From an uncultured Tropicimonas sp. (GTDB lineage: Bacteria > Pseudomonadota > Alphaproteobacteria > Rhodobacterales > Rhodobacteraceae), in contig CANMIP010000026.1 of NCBI GenBank assembly GCA_947497945.1, forward strand, positions 34,178 through 98,177: a DNA stretch of 64,000 nucleotides. Reading direction: 5' to 3'. Each line of letters begins with the position of its first letter. Position 1 is the first letter of the stretch. This document shows, in pieces, positions 45,892 to 55,631 of the stretch. The translations under genes and the position numbers were made by a program. The notes beneath the pieces are model-generated. The model worked only from the letters and a program-made list of their open reading frames with translations, was not told the origin of the DNA and ran no database searches.

Positions 45892-46587
45892 ATGAAGAAG
45901 ATCGTTATCCTCACAGGGGCCGGCATATCGGCTGAGAGCGGGCTGGGCACGTTCCGTGACAAGGACGGCGTCTGGACACAATACGATCTCCAGGACGTGG
46001 CGACCCCCGAGGGGTTCGCGCGCGATCCCGGCAAGGTCCATCACTTCTACAACATGCGCCGGGCCAATGCGTTGGGCGCCCAGCCAAACGCGGCGCATGA
46101 AGCGCTGGCACGGCTGGAGCGGGACTGGCCCGGGCAGGTGATCCTGGTGACACAGAATGTCGACGATCTGCATGAGAGGGCCAGCCACCAGCGGGTCATC
46201 CACATGCATGGGGAGTTGATGGAAGCCAAATGCGCCGCCTGCGATGCGCATTGGCCCGCGCCGGTGAAGATGCAGGCCAGCGATCCCTGCCCGGAATGCG
46301 GCGAGGCCTCGACGCGGCCGGACATCGTCTGGTTCGGCGAGATCCCGTATGACATGGACCTGATCGATCAGCACCTGATGCAATGCGATGTCTTCGCCTC
46401 GATCGGCACGTCCGGCCAGGTCTACCCCGCTGCCGGCTTCGTGCTTCAGGCCAATGCCATGGGCGCCCACACGGTCGAGCTCAACCTGGAACCCTCCGAG
46501 CTGAGCGGCATGTTCGAGGAACGCCATGAAGGCCCGGCCAGCGAGACCGTCCCAGCCTGGGTCGACGCGTTGCTGTCGACGCCCTGA
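45892..46587 (+). CDS. cobB: Sir2-family NAD-dependent protein deacylase
   Basis: The 231-residue protein has TGAGISAESGLGTFRD (NAD site, residues 8-23), QNVDDLHERA, the catalytic His in HMHGEL, and two zinc CxxC pairs (CAAC and CPEC). Tyr53 and Arg56 (FYNMRR) match the Tyr/Arg pair that binds succinyl or malonyl groups in class III sirtuins, so it may remove succinyl as well as acetyl from lysines. It is a stand-alone cytoplasmic enzyme. Confidence 0.94.
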   Translation: MKKIVILTGAGISAESGLGTFRDKDGVWTQYDLQDVATPEGFARDPGKVHHFYNMRRANALGAQPNAAHEALARLERDWPGQVILVTQNVDDLHERASHQRVIHMHGELMEAKCAACDAHWPAPVKMQASDPCPECGEASTRPDIVWFGEIPYDMDLIDQHLMQCDVFASIGTSGQVYPAAGFVLQANAMGAHTVELNLEPSELSGMFEERHEGPASETVPAWVDALLSTP

Positions 46588-46608
46588 CCCCGGACGCGCC
46601 TGCGGCCG

Positions 46609-46652
46609 GTCGGTCCGCGAGGGCCGGCCTTGGCCGGCTTGAGCGGACCGAC
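46609..46652. terminator. Nested hairpin between convergent genes
   Basis: An outer 10-bp perfect stem (GTCGGTCCGC / GCGGACCGAC) encloses a second stem (GCCGGCC, TT, GGCCGGC). It lies between the sirtuin and the convergent copper chaperone and can end both transcripts, although T runs are absent. Confidence 0.65.
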
Positions 46653-46671
46653 ACCGCTCACGACTCCGCGA

Positions 46672-47130
46672 TCAGGGATCCATCTTCATTTCGGCATCCT
46701 GACGCTTCAGGTCGACCGGGATCTCGACCGTCAGGTCCCCCGCCTTTTCGAATGTCAGTGTCACAGTCACGCTCTCACCGTCATTCATCGGTCCGGTGAG
46801 CCCCATGAACATGACATGGTCGCCGCCGCGGCTGAGCATGTGCATCCCGCCCGCCGGGACCGGGAAGCCGTCTTCGACCTCCACCATCTGCATGATTCCG
46901 TCGCCCTTGGCGATATGGGTGTGCAACTCCGTCTTCTTCGCTATGTCCGAGGCAGCGGCCACAAGCCGGTCGTCCTCCGTTCCGGTATTCACGATATGCA
47001 TGAAGGCCGCGCCGGCCTTGGCCGTGGGCATCGCCGCGCGGGCATAGGCGTCCTTGATTTCAATTTCGGCAAAGGCCGGAGCGGCGAAGGAAAGGGCGGC
47101 GGCAGCCGCAAGAAGGGTCTTGAGGGACAT
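46672..47130 (-). CDS. Copper chaperone PCu(A)C
   Basis: The 152-residue protein has a signal peptide ending PAFAEIE. A cupredoxin-like PCuAC domain follows, with a copper pattern of His and Met residues: LHTHIAKGDGIMQMVEVEDG, GGMHMLSRGGDHVMFMGL. The protein carries copper(I) in the periplasm to the CuA site of cytochrome oxidase. A small exported protein gene follows on the same strand upstream (47202-47543) and may belong with it. Confidence 0.92.
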   Translation of the reverse strand: MSLKTLLAAAAALSFAAPAFAEIEIKDAYARAAMPTAKAGAAFMHIVNTGTEDDRLVAAASDIAKKTELHTHIAKGDGIMQMVEVEDGFPVPAGGMHMLSRGGDHVMFMGLTGPMNDGESVTVTLTFEKAGDLTVEIPVDLKRQDAEMKMDP

Positions 47131-47201
47131 CTGTCGTCTCCGTCAGTCTGAATTCTGGTTTTGAGTCTGTCGGCAGGGCGGTCCGGTGGAACCGCCCGGA
47201 C

Positions 47202-47543
47202 TCAGGCCGGCGGCGCCCGCGCGCCGCGGGTCAGCGGCCGATGCGGCGTCGGCGCCTGCGTCACCGCGGGCCGATCCAGCCAGGCCAGGGAGAGTTCTGC
47301 CTGTAGGGCTGCCTGCGGCGCCTCACCCACTGCCGCAAGGAAGACCAGTGCGGCATCCGGACAGAGACCATGCCTCTCGACCGGGTTGCCGTCTGCGTCC
47401 ACGGAGGTGGTAATGGCTCCCAGCCCGGTGCAGAGCACCATCTGCCCGGCCACCGGCGCCTGTCCACGCGCAACCCCGACCCCTACGGTCGCGAAACCGA
47501 GTGTCAGTGCAAGCAAAAGAGAAATCAGGCGCGCGCGAGTCAT
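47202..47543 (-). CDS. DUF2946-like exported protein
   Basis: The Met at 47543 gives 113 residues with a signal peptide (MTRARLISLLLALTLGFATV). The mature part has GQMVLCTGLGAITTSVDADGNPV and HGLCPDAA, so two cysteines in the style of DUF2946 proteins, which sit near copper genes. The longer frame to 47687 crosses the rpmB terminator and is rejected. Its position 71 bases before the PCu(A)C gene on the same strand suggests a copper-handling role (inference). Confidence 0.75.
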   Translation of the reverse strand: MTRARLISLLLALTLGFATVGVGVARGQAPVAGQMVLCTGLGAITTSVDADGNPVERHGLCPDAALVFLAAVGEAPQAALQAELSLAWLDRPAVTQAPTPHRPLTRGARAPPA

Positions 47544-47656
47544 TCCGGGCAACCTATCGGGCCGCCCCTTGCAGGCAAAGCGGAAATTCACCTCTTGCCG
47601 CACCGTTTTCGGCCCATTCAGGGCCACGGGGCCTGACGGGGCACGCCAAAAACGAC

Positions 47657-47679
47657 AAAACCCCGCCAGAAGGCGGGGC
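47657..47679 (-). terminator. Rho-independent terminator of rpmB
   Basis: On the minus strand a perfect 7-bp stem CCCCGCC, loop TTCT, GGCGGGG is followed by TTTTG. It lies 30 bases after the rpmB stop. Confidence 0.85.
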
Positions 47680-47707
47680 CCGGTCAATCTCTAGAGAGAG
47701 GATCGCC

Positions 47708-47995
47708 TCAGGCGGCCGTCGCGGCCTTGGCAATGTCCTTCTTGATCTTCAGCGCCTTGGCCGAGAGCTCTTCGTCCTTCGCCTTGGCGAGGAACGGGTC
47801 GAGCCCGCCACGGTGGTCCACCGAGCGCAGGGCGGAAGACGAGATCTTCAGCTTGAAGGAACGCCCAAGAGCGTCCGAAATCAGCGTAACATCCTGCAGG
47901 TTCGGCAGGAAACGGCGCTTGGTCTTGTTATTGGCGTGGCTGACGTTGTTGCCAACCATCGGACCTTTACCGGTCAGTTCGCAGACACGCGACAT
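47708..47995 (-). CDS. rpmB: Large ribosomal subunit protein bL28
   Basis: Start 47995 has GAGGAAG upstream and gives 95 residues. The N-terminus [29 protein letters not shown] is the bL28 signature, followed by LPNLQDVTL and [13 protein letters not shown], the longer alphaproteobacterial C-terminal form. It stands alone with its own terminator. The upstream frame to 48034 is leader. Confidence 0.97.
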   Translation of the reverse strand: MSRVCELTGKGPMVGNNVSHANNKTKRRFLPNLQDVTLISDALGRSFKLKISSSALRSVDHRGGLDPFLAKAKDEELSAKALKIKKDIAKAATAA

Positions 47996-48140
47996 GGGTT
48001 CTTCCTCGACATTCGAATGACAAAAGCAGCACATCCCGGTAACAGAAGCTCGTCCGGGGTGCCGCGAATTCCGTTCGGGCCTTTAATTACATGCAGCCGT
48101 CTCTGTCAACCCGATTCCCCCCAGCTTAATGGCCTCCCCG

Positions 48141-48716
48141 TTACATCGACGGGATTTCCGCCAGCCGTGCAAGGTCTTCCGCCCTGTCCACATCGCCGAG
48201 CAACTCCGGCGCGACCCGAACAAGCGATGCCTCCGGCAGCTCGGACAGCAACGCCCCTGCCCCCCGATCGCCTTGCAGCGCGGCCAGCCGAGCCAGGTCC
48301 GCGGCAGGGAAACAGGCCGGCGGCATGCGCACCCTGCCGTCGCTCGCAGCGGATGCCGTATCCGCATCACAGGCAAGCAGCACAGCTTCCAAGACATCAC
48401 CGCCGATCAGTGGCATATCCGCCAGGCAGACCAGCAACCGGGTCGCCCCCAGCTCAGCTGCCCGCGCTACGCCGATCCGAAGGCTGTCCGCCTGCCCGCC
48501 CTCGGGGCCCGGACCGTCCAAGGGCTCGAACCCATGATACAGCGCCGCCACGTCCGCCGATCCGGCAACAACCAGCCGGCGATCCAGCGCCACATCTCGC
48601 ATCGCCTCCGCCGCCCAGCCCGCCAGCGGGCGCCCGCGAAACGGCGCCAGCAACTTGTCATCCGATCCGAAACGCCGCGACTGGCCCGCCGCGAGGACCA
48701 GGCCGACCCGCATCAC
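48141..48716 (-). CDS. Molybdenum cofactor nucleotidyltransferase (MocA-like)
   Basis: The 191-residue protein has the MobA/MocA signature LVLAAGQSRRFGSDDKLL, ADSLRIGVARA and LVCLADMPLIGGDVLEAV, with MPPACFP. MocA adds CMP to molybdopterin for hydroxylases such as xanthine and CO dehydrogenase. It overlaps the end of xdhC, and both are divergent from the cox-type genes, so a shared role in loading the CoxL-type enzyme is likely. Confidence 0.88.
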   Translation of the reverse strand: MMRVGLVLAAGQSRRFGSDDKLLAPFRGRPLAGWAAEAMRDVALDRRLVVAGSADVAALYHGFEPLDGPGPEGGQADSLRIGVARAAELGATRLLVCLADMPLIGGDVLEAVLLACDADTASAASDGRVRMPPACFPAADLARLAALQGDRGAGALLSELPEASLVRVAPELLGDVDRAEDLARLAEIPSM

Positions 48717-49654
48717 CGCAGTCCCTTCCCGGCCTCGGCCAGGATCTCGGCCAGCACCGAAACCGCCAGCGTTCCGGCATCCCGCGCCGAGGGTATCAGC
48801 CCAACCGGCCCGAACAGCCGGTCACGGGCCGCCTGTTCCACGCCCATTGCCTCCAGCTCCAGCATCCGCGCATCCCGCGCCCGCTGGCTGCCCTGCGAGC
48901 CGATATAGAAAGCCTCGGTGTCCAGCGCGCCTTCGAGGATGGGCGGCTCCCAGTCATGGTCGTGGAAGAACAGGATCACCGCCGTCCAGGGGTCGACCCC
49001 AAGATCCTCCGGCATCCGCTGCCTGACCAGGTGCCGCGTTCCGCATCCAAGCGCCGCTGCCTCTTCCAATGTCTCTCGATCCGGCGAAAGAAGCAGGTTG
49101 GGATAGCCTGCCGACTGCACCAGCGCTGCAAACGTGCTCGCCTCCGGCCCCTTGCCAAACACCAGGAAGCGGATATCGGGCATGTAGCGCACCCGGAACA
49201 GCCCGTCCTCACGCCCGGTCTCGCCCTCGGAGAGACATTGCATCGCGCCGCTCTCGGTCTCGATCTCCAATACGCAGAGCCGCCGCTCCCGCCGGTCACG
49301 CACCAGGCGCTCCAGCACCGCCCGGTCTGGGTTCGGCACGAGCAGGATGTCCAGCCCGCCGCCACAGGGAAGCTGGATATCGATGAATGGCGACCCGCGC
49401 CCATAGCGGACCTGGCGCGGGCGCCCGGCCTCCAGCGCCTCCAGCGCATGCAGCGCGATATCGGCCTCCACGCAGCCCGAGGAGAGCGACCCCGCACGCC
49501 GCCCATCCGCGAAGATGCACATCGCCGCGCCAACAGGACGATAGGACGGCCCTTCCACACCCACGATCATCGCGAGCACGGCCGGACCGTCGTCGGCCAG
49601 CAACTCGGCATAAGGGTCCTTCACCGGGCCCATGGCTGGAGAGAGTATTGTCAT
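48713..49654 (-). CDS. XdhC/CoxF-family molybdenum hydroxylase maturation protein
   Basis: Start 49654 (MTILSPAMGPVKDPYAELL) gives 313 residues. XdhC features are VEGPSYRPVGAAMCIFADGRRAGSLSSGCVEADIA in overlapping pieces, LPCGGGLDILL, FLVFGKGPEASTFAALVQSAG with a Rossmann motif, and GSQGSQRARDARM. XdhC proteins bind molybdenum cofactor, protect its sulfur and insert it. The gene is divergent from the MoxR gene (gap 49655-49772), which points to a shared regulatory region. Confidence 0.92.
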   Translation of the reverse strand: MTILSPAMGPVKDPYAELLADDGPAVLAMIVGVEGPSYRPVGAAMCIFADGRRAGSLSSGCVEADIALHALEALEAGRPRQVRYGRGSPFIDIQLPCGGGLDILLVPNPDRAVLERLVRDRRERRLCVLEIETESGAMQCLSEGETGREDGLFRVRYMPDIRFLVFGKGPEASTFAALVQSAGYPNLLLSPDRETLEEAAALGCGTRHLVRQRMPEDLGVDPWTAVILFFHDHDWEPPILEGALDTEAFYIGSQGSQRARDARMLELEAMGVEQAARDRLFGPVGLIPSARDAGTLAVSVLAEILAEAGKGLR

Positions 49655-49772
49655 GTCCATTCCGCGTTTTCGCGCCATATTGGGCTGCGCGCGCGTCTTC
49701 GGCAAGCCGTGGACAGCAGGCGTGCCGCCGCCTAAGCTGCCCCGAATATCCGGCCGCCTTGGGGGGAAAGAC

Positions 49773-50681
49773 GTGCAGGAACTGCCCGGAACGATCGAGG
49801 ACACCATCGCCCTGCTTGCGGGGCAGGACTATATCTGCGGCCGGGATCTCGGCACGCTGGCCTTCCTGTCGCTGCGGCTGGGCAAGCCGCTCTTTCTCGA
49901 GGGCGAGGCCGGCGTCGGCAAGACCGAGATCGCCAAGGCACTTGCGAGCGCCCTCGGTCGGCGCCTGATCCGGCTGCAATGTTTCGAGGGGCTGGATGCG
50001 GGCTCCGCCATCTACGAGTGGAATTTCTCTGCCCAGATGATCGCCATCCGCACCGCCGAAGCCACCGGCAGCGCCGACCGCGCCGCCCTGCAGAAGGAGC
50101 TCTTCTCCGAGGAATTCCTCATCCGCCGTCCGCTCCTTGAAGCGATGGAGCCACACCCGGAGGGTCCGCCCGTGCTGCTGATCGACGAGGTCGACCGCAC
50201 CGACGAGCCCTTCGAGGCCTTCCTGCTCGAAGCCCTCTCCGACTACCAGGTCACCATCCCCGAGCTCGGCACGATCCGCGCCCCCGAACCGCCCATCGTC
50301 GTGCTGACTTCAAACCGCACCCGCGAGGTCCATGACGCGCTCAAGCGCCGCTGCCTTTATCACTGGGTCGACTACCCTGCCTTCGAGCGCGAAATGGAGA
50401 TCCTGCGCGCCCGGGTGCCGGAGGCGACCGAGGCACTCTCCGCCGAGATCATCGCCTTCGTGCAGGCGCTGCGCGGCGAAGACCTGTTCAAGAATCCCGG
50501 TGTTGCCGAGAGCATCGACTGGGCGCGCTGCCTGATCGCGCTGGACAGCGTCTCGCTCAGCCCCGATATGATCTCCGACACGCTGGGCGGCCTGCTCAAA
50601 TACCAGGACGATATCACCCGCATCGCCGGCGCCGAGGCCACGCGCCTGCTCGAGGACGCACAGAAGCGGCTCGCCGGCTGA
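49773..50681 (+). CDS. MoxR-family AAA+ ATPase (CoxD-like)
   Basis: The GTG at 49773 follows GGGGGGAAAG and starts the protein MQELPGTIEDTIALLAG; 302 residues. Walker A is EGEAGVGKTEIAKALA, Walker B is PVLLIDEVDRTDEP, and sensor and arginine-finger regions are LTSNRTREVHDALKRRCLYHW. CoxD ATPases unfold the apo-enzyme to build the molybdenum-copper centre in CO dehydrogenase and act with the VWA protein CoxE, here next door with a one-base overlap. Confidence 0.92.
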   Translation: MQELPGTIEDTIALLAGQDYICGRDLGTLAFLSLRLGKPLFLEGEAGVGKTEIAKALASALGRRLIRLQCFEGLDAGSAIYEWNFSAQMIAIRTAEATGSADRAALQKELFSEEFLIRRPLLEAMEPHPEGPPVLLIDEVDRTDEPFEAFLLEALSDYQVTIPELGTIRAPEPPIVVLTSNRTREVHDALKRRCLYHWVDYPAFEREMEILRARVPEATEALSAEIIAFVQALRGEDLFKNPGVAESIDWARCLIALDSVSLSPDMISDTLGGLLKYQDDITRIAGAEATRLLEDAQKRLAG

Positions 50682-51892
50682 TGACCGGGGCGCGGCGTCT
50701 GGAAGAGACCGAGGGTCGGCTTGCGGAGAACATCGTCCATTTCGCCCGCGCGTTGCGCAAGGCGGGGGTGAAGCTCGGAACGGCGCAGGTCGAGGACGCG
50801 GTGCGGGCGGTCGAGGCGGCGGGTTTCTCGCGCAAGCAGGATTTCTACTTCATCCTGCGCGCCACGCTGATCAACCGCGCTGCCGATCTCCAGATCTTCC
50901 ACCAGGTCTTCGCGATGTTCTGGCGCGACCCGGAATTCCTCGAACACCTGATCCACCTGCTCTCTCCGGCGCTGCGCCGGGAAGAAGAGGAGCAAAAACG
51001 CAAACCCGCCGAGCGCCGCGCCACGGAGGCGCTGGCGGATACCCCCACCCCGCCCCGTCCGGTCAAGGAACGGCAGGAGATCGAGATCGAGGCGCAATTC
51101 TCCTGGTCGGCCAGCGAGACATTGCGGGCAATGGATTTCGAGCAGATGAGCGCGGCGGAGCTGGCCGAGGCGACCCGTGCGTTGCGCGCGCTGCGCCTGC
51201 CGCTGCCGCCCATCCGAAGCCGCCGCCTCGTTGCGGCGCCGCAGGGGCGCTTCCCCGATCTCCGGGCAACGCTGCGCGCCTCGATGCGCAGGGGCGGCGA
51301 GATCGAGCAACTGGCTCTGTGCAAGCCGCGAACGCGCGCACCCGATCTCGTTGCGCTTTGCGACATCTCCGGGTCGATGTCGGTCTATTCCCGCATATTG
51401 CTGCATTTCCTGCACAACCTGGCACTGGCCAGGGACGGAAACTGGCGCCACCTGCACGCTTTCACCTTCGGCACCCGCCTGACCAACATCACCCGCGCGC
51501 TGCACCGCAAGGATCCCGACCTCGCGCTCGACGCCGTCAGCCGCGAGGCGCAGGACTGGCAGGGCGGCACCCGGATCGGCGACGCGCTGGAGCGGTTCAA
51601 CAAAGACTGGTCGCGCCGCCTGCTCGGGCAGGGCGCGGTTGTGCTCCTCATCACCGACGGGTTGGAACGCGGGGATCTGGACCATCTCCGTCAACAGGCG
51701 GACCGCCTGTCGCTTTCCTGCAAACGGCTGATCTGGCTCAACCCGTTGCTGCGCTACGACGCCTTCGCCCCCGTGGCCGGCGGAATCCGGACCCTCCTGC
51801 CCTATACTGACAGCCTTCACGCCTGCCACTCGCTCGACAGCCTGGCCGATATCGGTCGCGTGCTGTCCTCGGCGGTCCGGCACCCGGCCTGA
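50681..51892 (+). CDS. VWA-domain protein (CoxE-like)
   Basis: The 403-residue protein has an N-terminal CoxE region (NIVHFARALRKAGVKLGTAQV) and a VWA domain with the metal site DLVALCDISGSMSVYSRILLHF at about residues 223-244. TFGTRLTNITRAL, GGTRIGDAL and LLITDGLERGDL complete the MIDAS. CoxE works with the MoxR ATPase CoxD in maturation. It overlaps coxD by one base. The coxG gene follows after a 317-base gap of repeats. Confidence 0.92.
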   Translation: MTGARRLEETEGRLAENIVHFARALRKAGVKLGTAQVEDAVRAVEAAGFSRKQDFYFILRATLINRAADLQIFHQVFAMFWRDPEFLEHLIHLLSPALRREEEEQKRKPAERRATEALADTPTPPRPVKERQEIEIEAQFSWSASETLRAMDFEQMSAAELAEATRALRALRLPLPPIRSRRLVAAPQGRFPDLRATLRASMRRGGEIEQLALCKPRTRAPDLVALCDISGSMSVYSRILLHFLHNLALARDGNWRHLHAFTFGTRLTNITRALHRKDPDLALDAVSREAQDWQGGTRIGDALERFNKDWSRRLLGQGAVVLLITDGLERGDLDHLRQQADRLSLSCKRLIWLNPLLRYDAFAPVAGGIRTLLPYTDSLHACHSLDSLADIGRVLSSAVRHPA

Positions 51893-51898
51893 GCCGGG

Positions 51899-52050
51899 CG
51901 CAACCGCCGCGCGTGCAGCGCGCGGCCACGCCCGACGGGAGGAGCGCATCTGCGATGCGTCGACGACGGGAGGGGCGCCCCCCCGGCTCGGTTCGGGCGC
52001 TGACGCGCCTCCCCTCGCCGGGCGTGGCGCGCCTTCGGCGCGTGGAACAT
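51899..52050. repeat. GC-rich hairpin repeat block between coxE- and coxG-like genes
   Basis: Units found here are a 7-bp hairpin CCGCGCG-TGCAG-CGCGCGG (51907-51925), GCCACGCCCGACGGGAGG, a second hairpin GCGCATC-TGC-GATGCGT (51944-51960), and CGACGGGAGG repeated directly. An inverse copy lies near 52006-52040, where GGAGG...GCCACGCCC is seen on the other strand plus GCGCC-TTCG-GGCGC. The block is noncoding and similar to those near 29800 and 31900. Confidence 0.6.
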
Positions 52051-52209
52051 CTGCACGGCCTGCGCGTCGTCCAGCTCTGCGCCGCAGCATTTTCTATGCT
52101 GCAAACGCAAATGAAGTGAATGACTTACATGAACAAAATCCTTGCTTTGTCTTTGCGCAACTCTAAGCTTCGGCCTTGCGAACAGCATCGGGGGGAGCGC
52201 GCTCAGGCC

Positions 52210-52692
52210 ATGGATATGACCGGGGAACATCGGATTGCCGCCAGTCGTGAGGATGTCTGGGCGGCACTCAACGATCCGGAAGTGCTGCTTGCTTGCATTC
52301 CGGGATGCGAAACACTCGAACAGACCGCAGACAACAGGATGATCGCCGAGGTCGTCCAGAAGATCGGGCCCGTCAAGGCGCGTTTCAAGGGCGAGGTCGA
52401 GCTGGTCAATGTCGTGGCGCCCGAGAGCTATACGATTCAGGGCGAGGGCAAGGGCGGCGTGGCCGGCTTTGCCAGGGGGGCGGCCGATGTCACGCTCACC
52501 GAAGGGGATGGTGAGACACTGCTTTCCTATGCGGTGCACGCGCAGGTTGGCGGCAAGCTCGCACAGCTCGGCAACCGCCTGATCAATTCAACATCGAAGA
52601 AACTCGCGAACAGGTTCTTCGACAATTTCAGCGCTCATCTGAACGGCCCGGAGGAGCCAGCCGACACAGACCAGAGCAACGCTGCAATCTAA
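52210..52692 (+). CDS. CoxG-like SRPBCC protein
   Basis: The Met at 52210 (MDMTGEHRIAASREDVWAAL) gives 160 residues. The CoxG pattern includes DPEVLLACIPGCETLEQ, KIGPVKARFKGEVELV and the tail GGKLAQLGNRLINSTSKKLANRFFDNF, which is the membrane-binding end of the family. CoxG proteins anchor or assist carbon monoxide dehydrogenase-type enzymes at the membrane. The longer frame to 52120 adds unlike sequence. Confidence 0.92.
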   Translation: MDMTGEHRIAASREDVWAALNDPEVLLACIPGCETLEQTADNRMIAEVVQKIGPVKARFKGEVELVNVVAPESYTIQGEGKGGVAGFARGAADVTLTEGDGETLLSYAVHAQVGGKLAQLGNRLINSTSKKLANRFFDNFSAHLNGPEEPADTDQSNAAI

Positions 52693-52730
52693 GCGACGGG
52701 CGACAAGCCCGAGAGCCAGGGAGGACATGA

Positions 52731-53201
52731 ATGGCCAAGATAGAGATGAAGGTGAATGGCAGGGCGGTTTCGCGCGACGTGCCGGACGCCACGCTACTTT
52801 CGGAATTCCTGCGGGAGGAGCTGCGGCTCACCGGCACGCATGTCGGCTGCGACACAAGCCAATGCGGTGCCTGCGTGGTGCATATCGACGGCAAGGCGGT
52901 CAAGAGCTGCACGGCGCTGGCCGCCGCCTGCTCGGGCAGCGAGGTGACCACGGTCGAGGGGCTGGCCAATGGCGGGTTGCACCCGATGCAGACCGCCTTC
53001 AACGACAATCACGGGTTGCAATGCGGCTTCTGCACGCCCGGCATGATCATGTCCGGCATCGACATGGTGAACCGCTACAAGGCCGCCGGCCGCGAGCTGA
53101 CGGAAGAGGCGATCCGCCACGAGCTGGAGGGCAATATCTGCCGCTGCACCGGTTACCACAATATCGTGAAATCCATCCAGGACGCCGCCGCCAAGATGTG
53201 A
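52731..53201 (+). CDS. Molybdenum hydroxylase small subunit, two [2Fe-2S] clusters (CoxS-like)
   Basis: The 156-residue protein has a plant-type ferredoxin domain with Cys40, 45, 48 and 60 ([11 protein letters not shown]...KSC). A second domain has CGFC at 98-101 and [12 protein letters not shown] near 131-142. It passes electrons from the molybdenum site of the large subunit to FAD of the medium subunit. The gene order S-L-M is that of form II clusters, unlike M-S-L in true CO dehydrogenases. Confidence 0.95.
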   Translation: MAKIEMKVNGRAVSRDVPDATLLSEFLREELRLTGTHVGCDTSQCGACVVHIDGKAVKSCTALAAACSGSEVTTVEGLANGGLHPMQTAFNDNHGLQCGFCTPGMIMSGIDMVNRYKAAGRELTEEAIRHELEGNICRCTGYHNIVKSIQDAAAKM

Positions 53202-53258
53202 GCGCGCCGCCTCCGGGAGAGATCCCGTCGAGGCGAACTGGAGCAAGGGAGGACAGAC

Positions 53259-55619
53259 ATGAGCGACGGAATAGGCGCGCGCGTGAAGCGCAAGGAAGAC
53301 AAGCGGTTCATCACCGGCAAGGGCAAATACACGGATGACATCAGGGTGGACAACCAGGCCTACGCGGCCTTTGTCCGCTCGCCGCACGCCCATGCGAAGG
53401 TGGTGAGCATCGACGCCTCGGGGGCCGAGGCAATGGAGGGCGTGCTCGCGGTGCTGAACGGCGCACAGCTCACCGGCGACGGCATCGGCAATATCATCTG
53501 CGGCTGGGCCGTGACCTCGAAGGATGGCTCGCCGATGAACATGGGCGCCTGGTCGGCGCTGGCAACCGAGCATGTGCGCTATGCCGGCGACGCGGTGGCC
53601 GTTGTCATCGCCGAGAGCCAGTCGCTGGCGCGGCTCGCTGCCGAGGCCGTCGAGGTGGAATACGAGGAGCTTCCCGTCCTCGTCTCGACCCTGGATGCGT
53701 TGGCCGACGGCGCGGTGCAGATCCACGAGAACGCGCCGGGCAACCTGATCTATGACTGGGAGATCGGGGACGCTGCGGCCGCCGATGCCGGCCTCGCTGC
53801 CGCCGCCCACGTCACCGAGATGGAGATCACCAATAACCGCCTCTCGCCCAACCCGATGGAGCCCCGCTCCGCGCTGGCGATCCATGACGAGGCCGAGGAC
53901 CATTACACGCTCTACACGACGAGCCAGAACCCGCATGTCGCCCGCCTCGTCCTCTCGGCCTTCTACAACGTGGCCCCCGAGCACAAACTGCGGGTGATCG
54001 CGCCGGATGTCGGCGGCGGCTTCGGCTCCAAGATCTATATCTACCCGGAGGAAATCACCTGTCTCTGGGCCTCGATGAAGACCGGCCGCTCGGTCAAATG
54101 GACCTCCGACCGCTCGGAGGCCTTCCTGACGGACGCCCATGGCCGCGACCATATCTCGACCGCGAAGATGGGCTTCGACGCAGAAGGGCGCATCACCGGG
54201 CTGAAGGTCGACACGATCGCCAATTTCGGCGCCTACATGTCGCTCTTCTCCTCCGCCGTGCCGACCTATCTCTACGCCACGCTGCTCTCCGGACAGTACA
54301 ACATCGCCAATATCCACGCCAATGTGCGGGCGGTCTACACCAACACCGTGCCGGTCGATGCCTATCGCGGCGCGGGGCGGCCGGAAGCCTGCTATCTCGT
54401 CGAACGGATGATGGAGACCGCCGCGCGCGAACTGGGCAAGGACCCGGCAGAGCTGCGCCGTATCAACTTCATCCAGGAATTCCCGCATGAGACGCCGGTC
54501 ATCATGACCTATGACGCGGGCGATTTCGACGGCAACATGGACAAGGCCCAGGCCGCCGCCGACACGGCCGGATTCCCCGCCCGCAAGGCGGAAGCCGCCG
54601 CGCGCGGCAAGCTGCGCGGGATCGGCTATTCGGCCTATATCGAGGCCTGCGGCATCGCCCCCTCGGCCGCTGTCGGCTCGCTCGGCGCCGGTGTCGGCCT
54701 CTGGGAGAGCGCGGAGGTGCGGGTCAACCCGGTCGGCACAGTCGAGATCCTGACCGGCTCGCACAGCCACGGCCAGGGCCACGAGACGACCTTCGCCCAG
54801 ATCGTCGCCGAGCGCTTCTCGATCCCGATCGAGAATGTGCAGGTCGTGCATGGTGATACAGACAAGGTCCAGTTCGGCATGGGCACCTATGGCTCGCGCT
54901 CGGGCGCAGTCGGCATGTCCGCCATCGTCAAGGCGATGGACAAGGTCGAGGCCAAGGTGAAGAAGATCGCCGCCCACACGCTGGAGGCCAGCGAGGAGGA
55001 CATCGTCATCGAGGGCGGCGAGGTGAAGGTCGCCGGCACCGACAAGGCGATGGCCTGGCATGAGGTCGGGCTTGCAGCCTATCTCGCCCATAACCTGCCC
55101 GAGGGCATGGAGCCAGGGCTCAAGGAGGGCGCCTTCTACGATCCGGTCAATTTCACCTTCCCCGCCGGCGTCTATATCGCCGAGGTCGAGGTGGACCCGG
55201 AAACCGGCGTCACCGAGATCGTGCAATTCACCGCCGCCGACGATTTCGGCACCATCATCAACCCGATGATCGTCGAGGGACAGGTCCATGGCGGCATCGC
55301 CCAGGGCGTCGGACAGGCAATGCTGGAAGGCGTGCATTACGATCAGGACGGGCAGCTCCTGACCGGCTCCTACATGGATTACACCATGCCGCGCGCGGAT
55401 GACCTGCCAAGCTACACGCTGGAACACAACACGACCGTCTGCCCCAACAACCCGCTGGGGATGAAGGGCTGCGGCGAGGCCGGCGCCATCGGCACCCCGC
55501 CGGCGATCATCAACGCCATCACCGATGCCATCGGCACCAATGACCTGGCCATGCCGGCCACACCGCATGCGGTCTGGCGGGCGCTTCAGGCCGCCTCTGT
55601 GGCGACCGCAGCGGAATAA
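53259..55619 (+). CDS. Molybdenum hydroxylase large subunit (form II CoxL / xanthine-dehydrogenase family)
   Basis: The 786-residue protein shows the Mo-binding domains: [15 protein letters not shown], the active-site region [14 protein letters not shown] at about residues 365-378, [37 protein letters not shown], and the C-terminal [19 protein letters not shown] with the conserved catalytic Glu. The loop AYRGAGR is the form II type. Form I, which binds copper and oxidises CO, has AYxCSFR. The substrate is therefore uncertain, although the neighbours are cox-like. Confidence 0.95.
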   Translation: MSDGIGARVKRKEDKRFITGKGKYTDDIRVDNQAYAAFVRSPHAHAKVVSIDASGAEAMEGVLAVLNGAQLTGDGIGNIICGWAVTSKDGSPMNMGAWSALATEHVRYAGDAVAVVIAESQSLARLAAEAVEVEYEELPVLVSTLDALADGAVQIHENAPGNLIYDWEIGDAAAADAGLAAAAHVTEMEITNNRLSPNPMEPRSALAIHDEAEDHYTLYTTSQNPHVARLVLSAFYNVAPEHKLRVIAPDVGGGFGSKIYIYPEEITCLWASMKTGRSVKWTSDRSEAFLTDAHGRDHISTAKMGFDAEGRITGLKVDTIANFGAYMSLFSSAVPTYLYATLLSGQYNIANIHANVRAVYTNTVPVDAYRGAGRPEACYLVERMMETAARELGKDPAELRRINFIQEFPHETPVIMTYDAGDFDGNMDKAQAAADTAGFPARKAEAAARGKLRGIGYSAYIEACGIAPSAAVGSLGAGVGLWESAEVRVNPVGTVEILTGSHSHGQGHETTFAQIVAERFSIPIENVQVVHGDTDKVQFGMGTYGSRSGAVGMSAIVKAMDKVEAKVKKIAAHTLEASEEDIVIEGGEVKVAGTDKAMAWHEVGLAAYLAHNLPEGMEPGLKEGAFYDPVNFTFPAGVYIAEVEVDPETGVTEIVQFTAADDFGTIINPMIVEGQVHGGIAQGVGQAMLEGVHYDQDGQLLTGSYMDYTMPRADDLPSYTLEHNTTVCPNNPLGMKGCGEAGAIGTPPAIINAITDAIGTNDLAMPATPHAVWRALQAASVATAAE

Positions 55620-55631
55620 GGGAGAAAGCAG

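Noticed and set aside
53259..55619. True aerobic CO dehydrogenase large subunit
   Set aside because: The active-site loop is AYRGAGR, not the form I AYxCSFR, and gene order is S-L-M.
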